A stretch of 64,000 nt of DNA, taken from contig NZ_AFHG01000053.1 of NCBI RefSeq assembly GCF_000214035.2, positions 173,877 through 237,876 of the forward strand, written 5' to 3'. Shown in pieces: positions 44,976 to 54,127 of this stretch. Numbering within the stretch: the first letter of the stretch is position 1; every line of letters begins with the position of its first letter. The DNA is from Methyloversatilis universalis FAM5 (GTDB lineage Bacteria > Pseudomonadota > Gammaproteobacteria > Burkholderiales > Rhodocyclaceae). The translations under genes were made by a program, and so were the position numbers. The notes below the pieces were generated by a model. That model was given only the letters and a program-made list of their open reading frames with translations. It was not told the origin of the DNA and did no database searches.

Positions 44976-45719
44976 TCAGAAAAAATAACCAGTGAGTTGA
45001 TAGCCGACAAGAATGAAACAGGCACTTATCATAGCTACGTTTGCGGCGTACGCATGGCGCCAATAACCAGCTGTTCGGCGCCAATAGCTCATCGCAATCA
45101 AAATGGTGCCAAGCGCAAGCAACTGTCCGATTTCAACGCCTAGATTGAATGCCAGCAAGTTGGGGGTCAGGCCGTCAGGCGAAATGTTGTACTCGATGAT
45201 CTTTGTGGACAGACCAAACCCATGGAAGAGTCCAAATACAACTGTTGCGATTTTCGTGTTGGGCTGAAAACCGAGCCAACGCCAAAGCGCCCCAACATTG
45301 TCGAGCGCCTTGTAAACCACCGAAAGGCCGATGATTGCATCAATTATGTAGCCATTTATCCGACATTGAAGTACACACCTAGAAACATCGTTGTCGAATG
45401 GCCAACAGCGAACAGCGTCATACACAAGGCAATGGGCTTCATCCGGTACAGGAAGAAAATCACCCCAAGCAAAAACAGGATATGGTCATATCCTGTAGCC
45501 ATGTGCTTCGCCCCTCAAATACATAAAATGGATGATATTTACGCCAGATATCTCTTGAATGTAGCCCTTGTCGCCCTCGGCCACAGCATGGGCGTGCACC
45601 TGACTTGCGCACGCGAACGACAAGAGAAGCGTCGCTATGAGAAAGAGTGAAACTCGTTGCCAGGTTAGCCGATAGCAGCCCGGAATTACGCCAACAAATC
45701 TTTGATGCATGAACGCCAT
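44976..45719 (-). pseudogene. HupE/UreJ-family metal permease, two frameshifts
   Basis: HupE proteins are secondary nickel/cobalt transporters. From ATG 45719 (ribosome site AGGGGGG), the leader and HAVAEGDKGYIQEISG are read to about 45515. A shift gives KHMATGYDHILFLLGVIFFLYRMKP and FAVGHSTTMFLGVYFNVG to about 45365, then a second shift gives NGYIIDAIIGLSVVYKALDN through FNLGVEIGQ to the stop at 44976. All the usual motifs are present, only in different frames, so the decay is recent. Confidence 0.8.
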
Positions 45720-45982
45720 ATACCCCCCTGAAATTTCCCTGCGTTCTCCGCGCTTTCTAAATCGAACGACAGCGCCCTTCAAGCCGGCTTTTACTGATCA
45801 CCATCATCCTCAAGTGCGTGAAAGATTGAATATGCAGATCGTTCGCCACCATAGCAACGCCCAATCAACTCCCATCAAATCCGCCATCCGACCCACATTT
45901 ACGACCCACCAATCAAAACCATCTACGATCACAACGGAAACTTGAAAACCCCCACAAGAAAATTTCATCCAAAACCTCAACC

Positions 45983-46183
45983 TCATTCTTTCTGACAGTC
46001 CTTTTTGCCTCTTGACTGACTGTTCTGCACGGCCTCCTCGATTATTTTCCGTTTCTTGCGTTCGCTGCGCATTTGCGTAACATCTAGAAATATATACAGA
46101 ACAAGCATGAGTGCACCACCGCCTCCGAGAATCCAGAAGAAGTAATCGTGCAGCAAGGATAGCAGTACCAAATCACCCTTCAT
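45983..46183 (-). CDS. small single-pass membrane protein
   Basis: A 66-residue protein with one transmembrane helix (FFWILGGGGALMLVLYIFLDV) and a basic cytoplasmic tail (RSERKKRKIIEEA). No family recognised. It lies 49 bp after the MFS pseudogene on the same strand. The 260 bp to the HupE start are non-coding as far as I can see. TTG 46204 is an alternative start. Confidence 0.5.
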   Translation of the reverse strand: MKGDLVLLSLLHDYFFWILGGGGALMLVLYIFLDVTQMRSERKKRKIIEEAVQNSQSRGKKDCQKE

Positions 46184-46232
46184 ATCAGTCAGCGGTCTTT
46201 GCAAGGAGGAATTGGTTCATTGGCTTAGCGAC

Positions 46233-47251
46233 TCAGTTACCGCTTGTCGGCCATCTCAGATGCAATTCATCGATGGCATAGGCGTGCTTGTGTCGGCCTG
46301 CACCGTGGGGCTCACCTGTCTCGAGATGAGCAAGACTGGCATCGTCGTCACCATGGGAATGCACCAATTCCTCCGCGTCATTGGCAGACCATAGCACCCA
46401 TGCGCTCAACGTACCCAGAAGTGCGACGACCGCCAGTACTCCAAATGCCGCCGGCAGCCCCGCCGCTATCCCGATTTGTCCTGCCAATGGATAGGTCAGT
46501 AACCAGCAAAGGTGCGAGAGTGAAAACTGAGCTGCAAACACTGCAGATCGATCATCCGCAGTGGCGAAGCGACGTAGCAGGCAGCCACTTGGCGTTTGCG
46601 TCATTGAATAGCCAACGCCAATTACAAACAGCGTCAGGAGAAAGAACGGCCACTCTGTGGCTTGCCCAAAAAGGCCTACAGCAGCCCCCACCGCCAGGCC
46701 CACTGTCATGATGGTCGCCCCCAGAAGCATGGGGCGACGATCAGACATGCGGTCCAGAGATATCGGGAGCCAGCAACGCCACAACCATCGATCCAAACCC
46801 AAAGCACGCTAGGGCCAGCGGAACATCGCCACTCTCACGCCCGAGCCTCGTCTGCACGTAGACCACCGTGTTGACGATCACCATTGAACTCGCAGCGGCA
46901 GCGGCTAGATTCAACCGTGGGGTACGCAGATAGATTGACATGCCACGGAACGTTTTCTCATAAACGGTTCCGGTGCGCTCCTTGGCCTCCGACAGGGGCA
47001 GCACGACGGATAGAACGAGCAACGCAGAGATCAGGAATCCCAGCGACGTGAATGCAAACAACCAGTGGAAGCTGATCACTGTCAGGAGCGCTGCAGCAAT
47101 CATTGGACTGAGCAGGCTTTCCATGTCATAGGCCATGCGAGAGAGGGACAGTGCGCGGGTATAGTCCTTTTCGTTTGGCAGAACATCCGGGATGGTTGCC
47201 TGGAACGCTGGTGTAAAGGCGGCAGAGCAGCACTGCAGGACAAAGCTGACA
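46233..47251 (-). pseudogene. MFS transporter, N-terminus cut by IS3 sequence and one frameshift
   Basis: The remaining sequence begins at FVLQCCSAAFTPAFQATIPD, which in intact MFS proteins lies about 100 residues from the start; everything before is IS3 sequence. A second break near 46760 moves from VALLAPD into ISLDRMSDRRPMLLG of another frame. The tail is His-rich (HSHGDDD...GAGRHKHAY). About 330 residues and eight membrane segments are left. Its position in the metal cluster suggests a former cation or drug exporter. Confidence 0.75.
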
Positions 47252-47672
47252 CATCGGCTCGACCCCGTGGCTGTCGCAGTACTCATCGACCAGCCCGTAA
47301 ATCACTTCAAACGGCAGTCGAGCTCCGCCTGGGCGAAAAACGCGCTGGCAAGCTTCAGGATCTCGTTGGCGCGGCGCAGCTCCTTGACCTCGCGCTCCAG
47401 ATCCTTGATGCGCTGCGCATCCGGCGTCTTCACGCCAGGACGTGCCCCCGCGTCGACTTCCGCCTGCTTGACCCAATCGAGCAGTGCCTGCGGCACGCAT
47501 CTGATCTTCGGTGCGATCGATTCGATCGTTGCCCACAGCGACGGGTACTCCCTGCGGTGCTCCTGCACCAGTCGCACAGCTCGCTCGCTAACCTCAGGTG
47601 AGAACTTCGATGACTTCTTGATGGCTCCATCTTCTCAAGACTTGGAGCCTCCACAAAACCCGGGGCGGTTCA
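47252..47672 (-). mobile_element. IS3-family remnant (IS407-type left end, orfA, start of orfB)
   Basis: The end at 47672 has the inverted repeat TGAACCGCCCCGGGTTTTGT read on the minus strand, typical of this IS3 group. orfA follows, then the first 20 or so codons of orfB ([17 protein letters not shown]). The rest of orfB and the other end are gone; the break coincides with the MFS gene at about 47251. It lies 17 bp from the P-type ATPase stop. Confidence 0.85.
47302..47622 (-). CDS. IS3-family transposase OrfA
   Basis: About 106 residues: helix-turn-helix ([27 protein letters not shown]) and the leucine-zipper-like [19 protein letters not shown], ending AFFAQAEL. The natural start would be the codon at 47622, which is ATC instead of ATG; GTG 47577 is the next conventional start. 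Without orfB it cannot give a full transposase by frameshifting. Confidence 0.8.
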   Translation of the reverse strand: MKKSSKFSPEVSERAVRLVQEHRREYPSLWATIESIAPKIRCVPQALLDWVKQAEVDAGARPGVKTPDAQRIKDLEREVKELRRANEILKLASAFFAQAELDCRLK

Positions 47673-47688
47673 CATCACTGGAATAAGC

Positions 47689-50157
47689 TCACCGTTCTCT
47701 GTAACCCAGCAAACGAAGCGCATTAAACACCACGAGCAGCGTTGAACCTTCGTGGATGGCGACTGCTGGGCCGATGCCGAGACCAAATATGGTCGCCGGA
47801 ACAAGTAATGCCACCACTCCGAGACTGACGAAAACGTTTTGCCGAATAACGGCTCGTGTACGCCAACTCAGCGCCACCGCAAATGGTAAGCGGCGAAGGT
47901 CATCAGTCATCAATGCAACGTCCGCTGTTTCCAGAGCGACATCAGATCCGGCAGCGCCCATCGCGATTCCAACAGTTGCATTCGCCATAGCTGGAGCATC
48001 ATTCACTCCATCACCGACCATGGCAACCTTGGCCCGCTCCTTGAGCTCTTTGATCGCTTTGACTTTGTCATCAGGCATGAGACCTCCCCATGCCTCATCC
48101 AACCCAACCTCTTTAGCCACCGCTGTTGCAACGACTGGGTGATCACCGGAGATCATGATCATGCGACTAACGCCCAGCTCCCGCAGTTGCTGCAGAACCT
48201 CCCGGACACGAGGACGGGGTGTGTCCATCATGCCGATGACCCCGAGATCACGGTTACCTAAGCGTACAGCCATGGTTGTATGACCTGCGTCGCTTAGCCG
48301 TGCTATGGCCGACGCCGTAAATTCCCCAAGATCTGGAATGCCGTCGGCACCGAACATTCCCTCTTTACCAACCCATGCCTGGCTACCATTCACCTTTGCA
48401 ACGACGCCGCGGCCAGTCAGACTTCGAAGATCTGTCGCCGTTGGTATTGATTGCCCTTCCAGACGTTGGCGTCCGTCGCGAGCCAGAGCGAGCGCTAACG
48501 GATGATCACTCAAGCTCTCCACCGCCACGGCTATTGATAGCAACTCATCCGACGAAACACCCGGAGCCGGAACGACCTCGGTGATGTGGGGTTTGCCTTC
48601 AGTCAGTGTTCCGGTCTTATCGAAGGCCATGGCGCGCAAGGAACCAAGCTCTTCCAGCGGGGCACCGCCTTTCACCAGCACGCCTCCTCTCGCCGCACGC
48701 GCAACGCCAGATAACACCGCGCTCGGCGTAGCAATCGCCAATGCACACGGGCTGGCCGCAACGAGAACAGCCATCGCCCGGTAGAAGCTATCACTGAACG
48801 GCTCATCAATGACAATCCAGGCAAACAGCAGCGCAAGGGCCAAGCCAAGCACGGCGGGAACGAATATGCGCTCGAACCGATCAGTGAAACGCTGCGTTGG
48901 GGATTTGCGGGATTCGGCCTCGCTCACCATCTTCACAATCTTGGCCAAGGCTGAGTTACCCGAGGTTCGTGTGACCTCGATCTCGATCGCACTTGCGCCG
49001 TTGATAGTCCCGGCGAATGCGCGTGAAGACGAATCCACCAGATCAGGCTTTGAGCGAGCGTTGGCGACATCTGGGACGGGGTATTTGTCGACAGGAATGC
49101 TTTCGCCGGTAACAGGCGCCTGGTTGATACTGGACATCCCCTGTACGAGGAATCCGTCTGCCGGAAGACGCTCATTGGGTCGAACGATAACAACGTCTCC
49201 CACTGCTAGATCCTCGACCGCAATCTCCGTAATCTGGCCACCGCGCCGAACGTTTGCAGTGTCTGGGGCGAGTTCTGCCAAAGCTTCGATTGCGCGCCTT
49301 GCTCGACCCATTGCGTAGTGCTCAAGGGCATGTCCGAGGCTGAACAGAAATAGCAGCAGCGCTCCTTCGGCTAGTGCGCCGAGTGGAATGGCACCGGCAG
49401 CCGCCACGAGCATCAGGGTGTCGATCTCGAATCGCTTGCGCCGAAGATTGTCTGCGGCTTCACGCAGGGTGAAGAAGCCACCAAAGAAATAAGCAACGAG
49501 GTAGAGGGCAGACGGCAGCCACGGTGGCGCATCAGCGGTCAGCTTCTCAATTCCGAACCCGATGGCAAGAAGAGCTCCGCAGGTTAGGGCGAAGATCAGC
49601 TCGGTGTTGTCCCCTAGGAACTCACCATGCTTGTGAGAATGATCATCGGGTTCAACATTGGTATCTGTCTTGACCGACGGTACTGAAGCACCCCTGACGG
49701 GATTGCCGTCTTGTCGGAGAGATACTTTCAGGGAAATTAGGGATTCCCATATCTCTGTCTCATTTGTGCGAGTGCGGTCATATTCCATTTTGATGGAACC
49801 TGCGGCGCTCACATCCACTTCCAGCACACCTGGGATTCTGCTTAGTTCATCTTCTATAGACCTAGCTCGCCGCGTATGAGTGATGCCATTCACTTGCCAC
49901 ACGACATGTCCATAACGCTCAGTGCATGCGGCTCCCGCCCTCAGAATCAGAGCGCGGACTCGTGCGAGTTCAATCACATCGGGGTCGTAATGGATGCAGA
50001 GTTCGGCGGCGGCAGTACCGCCTTTCGCCACTATGTGGATCCGCTCAACGCCAGGTTGGCCTTGGGCCTCTTTAATCAGACGCTCAACGCATGCATCCGC
50101 TTCATCTTGCACATCCGGCAGCACGATGGCGATATCGAGGCTCAGCTTCTCAGTCAT
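47689..50157 (-). CDS. P1B-4-type heavy-metal ATPase (CzcP/CoaT-like)
   Basis: An 822-residue inner-membrane ATPase. Two ferredoxin-like N-terminal regions lack CxxC metal sites; a short His-rich stretch (DDHSHKHGE, about 170) precedes the first helices. The membrane metal site has SPC (469-471) rather than CPC and the last helices contain HEGST, the signature of P1B-4 pumps for Zn, Co or Cd. The catalytic DKTGTLTEG and GDGVNDAPA are intact. It probably works with czcCBA further along the island, exporting metal from cytoplasm to periplasm. The gene is complete, unlike several neighbours. Confidence 0.92.
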   Translation of the reverse strand: MTEKLSLDIAIVLPDVQDEADACVERLIKEAQGQPGVERIHIVAKGGTAAAELCIHYDPDVIELARVRALILRAGAACTERYGHVVWQVNGITHTRRARSIEDELSRIPGVLEVDVSAAGSIKMEYDRTRTNETEIWESLISLKVSLRQDGNPVRGASVPSVKTDTNVEPDDHSHKHGEFLGDNTELIFALTCGALLAIGFGIEKLTADAPPWLPSALYLVAYFFGGFFTLREAADNLRRKRFEIDTLMLVAAAGAIPLGALAEGALLLFLFSLGHALEHYAMGRARRAIEALAELAPDTANVRRGGQITEIAVEDLAVGDVVIVRPNERLPADGFLVQGMSSINQAPVTGESIPVDKYPVPDVANARSKPDLVDSSSRAFAGTINGASAIEIEVTRTSGNSALAKIVKMVSEAESRKSPTQRFTDRFERIFVPAVLGLALALLFAWIVIDEPFSDSFYRAMAVLVAASPCALAIATPSAVLSGVARAARGGVLVKGGAPLEELGSLRAMAFDKTGTLTEGKPHITEVVPAPGVSSDELLSIAVAVESLSDHPLALALARDGRQRLEGQSIPTATDLRSLTGRGVVAKVNGSQAWVGKEGMFGADGIPDLGEFTASAIARLSDAGHTTMAVRLGNRDLGVIGMMDTPRPRVREVLQQLRELGVSRMIMISGDHPVVATAVAKEVGLDEAWGGLMPDDKVKAIKELKERAKVAMVGDGVNDAPAMANATVGIAMGAAGSDVALETADVALMTDDLRRLPFAVALSWRTRAVIRQNVFVSLGVVALLVPATIFGLGIGPAVAIHEGSTLLVVFNALRLLGYRER

Positions 50158-50193
50158 CGTCTGAATTCCTTTTGGGATGCCGTGGAAGTATGC

Positions 50194-51470
50194 TCAATCT
50201 GCGAGCACGTAGCGATATTCAACAGACGAGTGACCTGGCTTAGCATGAACATAGCTAAGCCGCAGGCTTGCACCCATAGCTCTGCCTGCTCGTTCGAACA
50301 GAGCAAGTCCTCCATCCCGTTGACCTAACAGTAGATGCGGCCTCTGATGTTCAGCAGGCAGTGGGCTGCCTGGCTTCCAGATGATGACCCTCACGCCGGG
50401 ATAACGTATGCGAAGGACTCCTCCCAGAACTGCGTCATCAGTGATGGTCGGCGTTTCGCCCCGATAACCACTTTTTAGCAAGGTGTCGGTCAGAGCAACT
50501 ATTGGCTCATAACTCATCAGGTCGATCCCGCCATCCATTCAGGAGATGGTCTGAACGCTGCCACGGCCAGATATAGCGCGGCAAGCACACTCAGAACGAC
50601 TTTGAGCCACCGGAGGCGCGCATGGCCGACGAGCTTCTTCCGACAACAGAAGAAGGCGAACGGAACTGCGAACAACAATGGCTGCAGCCAGCGTCCCTTG
50701 AAGTGCATGACCCCAAAAAAAAGAACAAGGGCCAGTAGCAATGCGGTCAGTGCCCGGAAGTACTGTTGCCAGAATGAACAGATCTGTCGGTCATAGTGGT
50801 CTCCCTCATGCCTTTTCCACACTGACCAACCAAAGAGCAACATATAAATAAGGCAAAGCACACCAACAGTTGCCCCAGTGGCGCTGACGAGGCTGCTTAT
50901 ACCTCGAACGATGCCGTACCCGCCAAGGGGCGTCTGACCAAGCTTTTCCATTGTTCGAGTACTCGCCAGATCCCAATGGTCAAGCAGCCACAGTCCGTGC
51001 GGTATGAGTAAGAGGTACAGCCTGGGCGTCGGCCTTTCGATCAGACGAATCAGAACGTACAACGTCGCAGCAGCAACTGCTGCCGCAAGTACGGAGTGTG
51101 TGAGGTCTCGTTGAGATTCCCATCCGATCTGAGGGATCAGAAGCAATGAGGCGGCAGCTAAGACAGCCAGCGAAGGCGGTAACCAGCGACGTGCGGCTAA
51201 CCACACGAATCCATAGGTGCTTGCGAGTAAAGTATTCTTCAGCAGCGACAGTGAGAAGATCGACACACCGAACAGCTTGAACACAAGCCACTGGACCCAT
51301 GTGTACAGCGGAGGCTGAGTGCCAGATCCGAGCGCCAGATCCTGCGTCCATAGCGCCTGCTCTGCTTCATGGAGTTCGAGGCCAGGGGACGCAAAAACGC
51401 GAGCGCAGACCTGCGCCCCAAAGTAGACGACGAGAAGAGCGAACGGGCCCTTGATGGCTGAGGTGATCAT
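50194..51470 (-). pseudogene. ArnT-like glycosyltransferase (GT39/PMT family), split by a frameshift
   Basis: The first 317 residues (51470 to 50517) have the membrane topology of ArnT/PMT enzymes: LELHEAEQALWTQ with the catalytic acidic residues in the first periplasmic loop, QPPLYTWVQWLVFKLFG, and about eight membrane segments. A stop follows PEWMAGST. The remaining 100 residues lie in the next frame from about 50538 (MSYEPIVALTDTLLKSGY to the stop at 50194) and resemble the soluble C-terminal domain. Either one gene with one lost base near 50525, or two overlapping genes. It would add a sugar to lipid A or another lipid-linked acceptor. Confidence 0.7.
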
Positions 51471-51504
51471 GCGACCGATTCTCGCAGCGCGCCCTTTTCG
51501 CGCC

Positions 51505-51535
51505 GTTAACGCCTGTTTAAATTGCTCTCGTTAAG
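51505..51535. promoter_or_regulatory. PmrA/PhoP-type direct repeats between divergent GT39 and GT2 genes
   Basis: GTTAAC (51505-51510), 5 bp, TTTAAA (51516-51521) gives TTAA cores 11 bp apart, the layout of the PmrA box; a third GTTAAG lies at 51530-51535. The site sits in the 103-bp gap that serves both glycosyltransferase genes. Confidence 0.45.
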
Positions 51536-51573
51536 AATAAGAGGATCTTCTTCTGCGGTACCGGGGATCCCTC

Positions 51574-52572
51574 ATGCCTCCTGTTACAGAGCGTACTAGC
51601 TCGCTCGAACTTCCTTGCCAGGACGGCTGCGTCAACGTTTCCATCGTCGTGCCTATCTTCAACGAGGAGGGAAACGTCGGAGAATTTGTGGAGTGCGTGT
51701 TTGCTGCACTCACTCCGACTTCACGTGCTTTCGAACTGATTGTTGTCGATGATGGATCCCGCGATGCCAGCGGCGAGATGCTGCTGCGACTTGCCGCGGA
51801 GCGGCCATGGCTTCGTCCTGTACGCCTTGTACGGAACTACGGTCAGTCGAGTGCGCTACAAGCCGGTTTTGACCGCGTGCGCGGTCGCTATGTGGTGACG
51901 TTGGACGGAGACATGCAGAACGATCCGTTCGACATCCCCGCCATGCTGGACCGTCTGGACTCCGATGCAGGGATAGATGTGATCTCCGGATGGCGGGAGC
52001 ACAGACAGGACAAAGCTCTTTCCCGCCGTCTTCCCTCATATATCGCCAATGCACTGATCTCACGGGTCACTGGCGTCCAGCTTAATGACTACGGCTGTGC
52101 GTTGAAGGCTTATCGCAGGGAGGTCATCGACCGTATACGGCTTTACGGTGAGCTGCATCGCTTCATCCCGTCGCTCGCACGAGACGTAGGGGCGCGAATC
52201 GCTGAGATGCCTGTCCGACATCATGCACGCACACATGGGGTATCGAAGTACGGCATTGATCGGACCTTTCGAGTAGTTCTTGATCTCATGCTCATCGTGT
52301 TCTTCATGCGCTACCGTCAGCGCCCACTACATGCTTTTGGTGGTTTGGGTCTATGGCTCGCGGCTCTTGGCGTTGCCATTCTGTCTTGGCTAGGCCTTCT
52401 CAAACTCTTAGGGGAGCACATTGCTGGACGCCCCTTACTGACGGTAGGGGTCCTGCTGCTAGTGGTGGGCGTCCAACTCGTGGTTGCAGGCTTGGTGGGC
52501 GAGCTGTTGAGCCGGATCTACCATGAGGGCCGCGGCGGTGCTCAGTACCATGTTCGAGATACACGCAATTGA
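51574..52572 (+). CDS. GT2 glycosyltransferase (ArnC/GtrB/DPM1-like)
   Basis: A 332-residue membrane-associated transferase. The GT2 domain has SIVVPIFNEEGNV, VVDDGSRDASG and TLDGDMQNDP (the DxD motif), RRLPSYIANALISRVTG and DYGCALKAYRREV. Two transmembrane helices close the protein (about residues 235-310). Such enzymes attach a sugar to undecaprenyl phosphate; an ArnT-like GT39 lies divergent and could use the product. The stop overlaps the next start. Confidence 0.9.
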   Translation: MPPVTERTSSLELPCQDGCVNVSIVVPIFNEEGNVGEFVECVFAALTPTSRAFELIVVDDGSRDASGEMLLRLAAERPWLRPVRLVRNYGQSSALQAGFDRVRGRYVVTLDGDMQNDPFDIPAMLDRLDSDAGIDVISGWREHRQDKALSRRLPSYIANALISRVTGVQLNDYGCALKAYRREVIDRIRLYGELHRFIPSLARDVGARIAEMPVRHHARTHGVSKYGIDRTFRVVLDLMLIVFFMRYRQRPLHAFGGLGLWLAALGVAILSWLGLLKLLGEHIAGRPLLTVGVLLLVVGVQLVVAGLVGELLSRIYHEGRGGAQYHVRDTRN

Positions 52573-53549
52573 AGAAAGCGCGGATTCAACGTTCGCGTTT
52601 GGCAATCGGCGGTGTCCTCCTGTTTGGCATAGTTTGGTTTGCCGATCCGCGAGAGGTATTCGCGGTGCTTGCCGGTGCCAACTGGATTTGGCTGACTGCT
52701 GGTCTCATTCTGTCTGTGCTGTCCAACGTTATCTCCGCCCTGCGCTGGCGTGAGTTGGCCGCATGGCTTGGTCACCCGATCACTTCGACGACCGCACTAC
52801 AGATTTACTTCCGCGCGATGGCACTGAATGCGCTGCTACCCGGAGGGGTTGTGGGTGGGGATGTCTATCGTGCGCTGGTTCTTCGTCAGCAAGGCATGCA
52901 CCCAATGGGGGCAACATTATCTGTGTTGCTCGATCGCGTATGGGGCTTCTGGTTGGTGATCGCAATCAGCATTATGGGGAGTGCTTTCACATGGACGCTG
53001 ATCGCTGGCCAAGTATCTTGGACGGATCAATTTCCCGAGCCTTCTAAACCGCTGTTTGTCGTCATCGGCATTCTCTGGACCCTCTTGCCCCTTTTGTTCC
53101 TGCGTCGGCTTGCTCCTGCGTGGCGACGCTTCCACGAAGAGGTGATCTCTTTGGAGACTTGCCATATGCGGATCCGCCGGCAGTACGTTTTGCAAAGCGT
53201 CGCTGCACTGTGTGTGCAGTGGCTCTCCATCGGCGCGCTAGCACTTGGGGCTAAGGCAATCCATCTTGAACTCTCTACTGCTGTCTGGGCCACCGTGTCG
53301 TTTCCCATATTCTTGATGGCAGCGATTCCTGTTAGCTGGGGTGGATGGGGAGCCCGCGAAGCTGCTGCTGCGGGTGCGTTATCCGTCTTTGGCGTTTCAG
53401 CCGCTCAAGGCGTGGGGGCAGGACTGATTTACGGCATCTATGCCTTGGTTCAAGCAGCAGCAGGGGCAGCCTTATTCGGATGGCCCTCCATGCAGCAACA
53501 GACTGAACTGGCACGCAAATTGAATCAACACCGACACACTCGTGACTAA
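52569..53549 (+). CDS. lysylphosphatidylglycerol synthase-type membrane protein (UPF0104/AglD)
   Basis: A 326-residue protein with about eight transmembrane segments and the family signature ALNALLPGGVVGGDVYR (about residues 78-94), SVLLDRVWGFWLV, and a GWGAREAAAAGAL segment near the end. Members are often paired with GT2 enzymes and are thought to be flippase-like. It starts with TTG inside the preceding gene's stop (TTGA overlap). No aminoacyl-transferase domain is present, so it is not a full MprF. Confidence 0.85.
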   Translation: MKKARIQRSRLAIGGVLLFGIVWFADPREVFAVLAGANWIWLTAGLILSVLSNVISALRWRELAAWLGHPITSTTALQIYFRAMALNALLPGGVVGGDVYRALVLRQQGMHPMGATLSVLLDRVWGFWLVIAISIMGSAFTWTLIAGQVSWTDQFPEPSKPLFVVIGILWTLLPLLFLRRLAPAWRRFHEEVISLETCHMRIRRQYVLQSVAALCVQWLSIGALALGAKAIHLELSTAVWATVSFPIFLMAAIPVSWGGWGAREAAAAGALSVFGVSAAQGVGAGLIYGIYALVQAAAGAALFGWPSMQQQTELARKLNQHRHTRD

Positions 53550-53596
53550 ATGTGGCGACGTGCAAACGATGAGCCCATCTGTGGTATAAAAAAAAG

Positions 53597-53971
53597 ATGC
53601 AACAGGTTCGTTCCTTCTTTGCCGCTTTTCTTGTCGGAATCTTGATGGTCACGCTGCTCAGTCCTCACTTTGGCTGGGAAGTGGTCGCGAGTGAGTCCGA
53701 GCTTGGTCACGTCCTTGGCGACCAGCACAAGACTATGGCAGCAGATTGGGATACGAAATACTCGTCGATCGGTGGTGAAGAACCCCACGCCACTGATCAT
53801 CATCATGGATGTGCGGGGCATCAGTTCTCCCATACTCCTGCCCAAGCCAGCGCATCTCATGCTTGGCATCCCGCCCCAACTAGCCAAGCTGCGCTCCCCA
53901 GCGCAGCGATCAGCTTTCAATCCTTCATTCCGCCCGGCCTCTATCGGCCACCTTTGCTCGCGGCTGCCTGA
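53597..53971 (+). CDS. czcI: CzcI-like periplasmic His-rich protein
   Basis: A 124-residue exported protein, signal-like at the start (VRSFFAAFLVGILMVTLL), with a His-rich centre (HATDHHHGCAGHQFSH) and a conserved-type tail SFIPPGLYRPP. This matches CzcI proteins, which precede czcCBA and modulate its expression. There is no convincing Shine-Dalgarno; TATAAA at 53585 lies only 6 bp before the ATG. The 156 bp to czcC hold no gene. Confidence 0.8.
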   Translation: MQQVRSFFAAFLVGILMVTLLSPHFGWEVVASESELGHVLGDQHKTMAADWDTKYSSIGGEEPHATDHHHGCAGHQFSHTPAQASASHAWHPAPTSQAALPSAAISFQSFIPPGLYRPPLLAAA

Positions 53972-54127
53972 GGTTCTGATCCTCACGATCAAGACCTGAG
54001 TCGCTGCGGTAACGGCCAGCCATGGTCGTGTCCGTGCGCTCGTCAGCTGTTCGTCAGACGTCTCCTGGTCGCCGACATAGCACCTGGAGTTCGTCCAGAT
54101 CTCGTTCGAGCAAGTTGGAGTGAATTC

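Noticed and set aside
53585-53599. TATAAA 6 bp before czcI suggesting a leaderless transcript
   Set aside because: No matching -35 at the right distance; the A-rich run alone is weak evidence.
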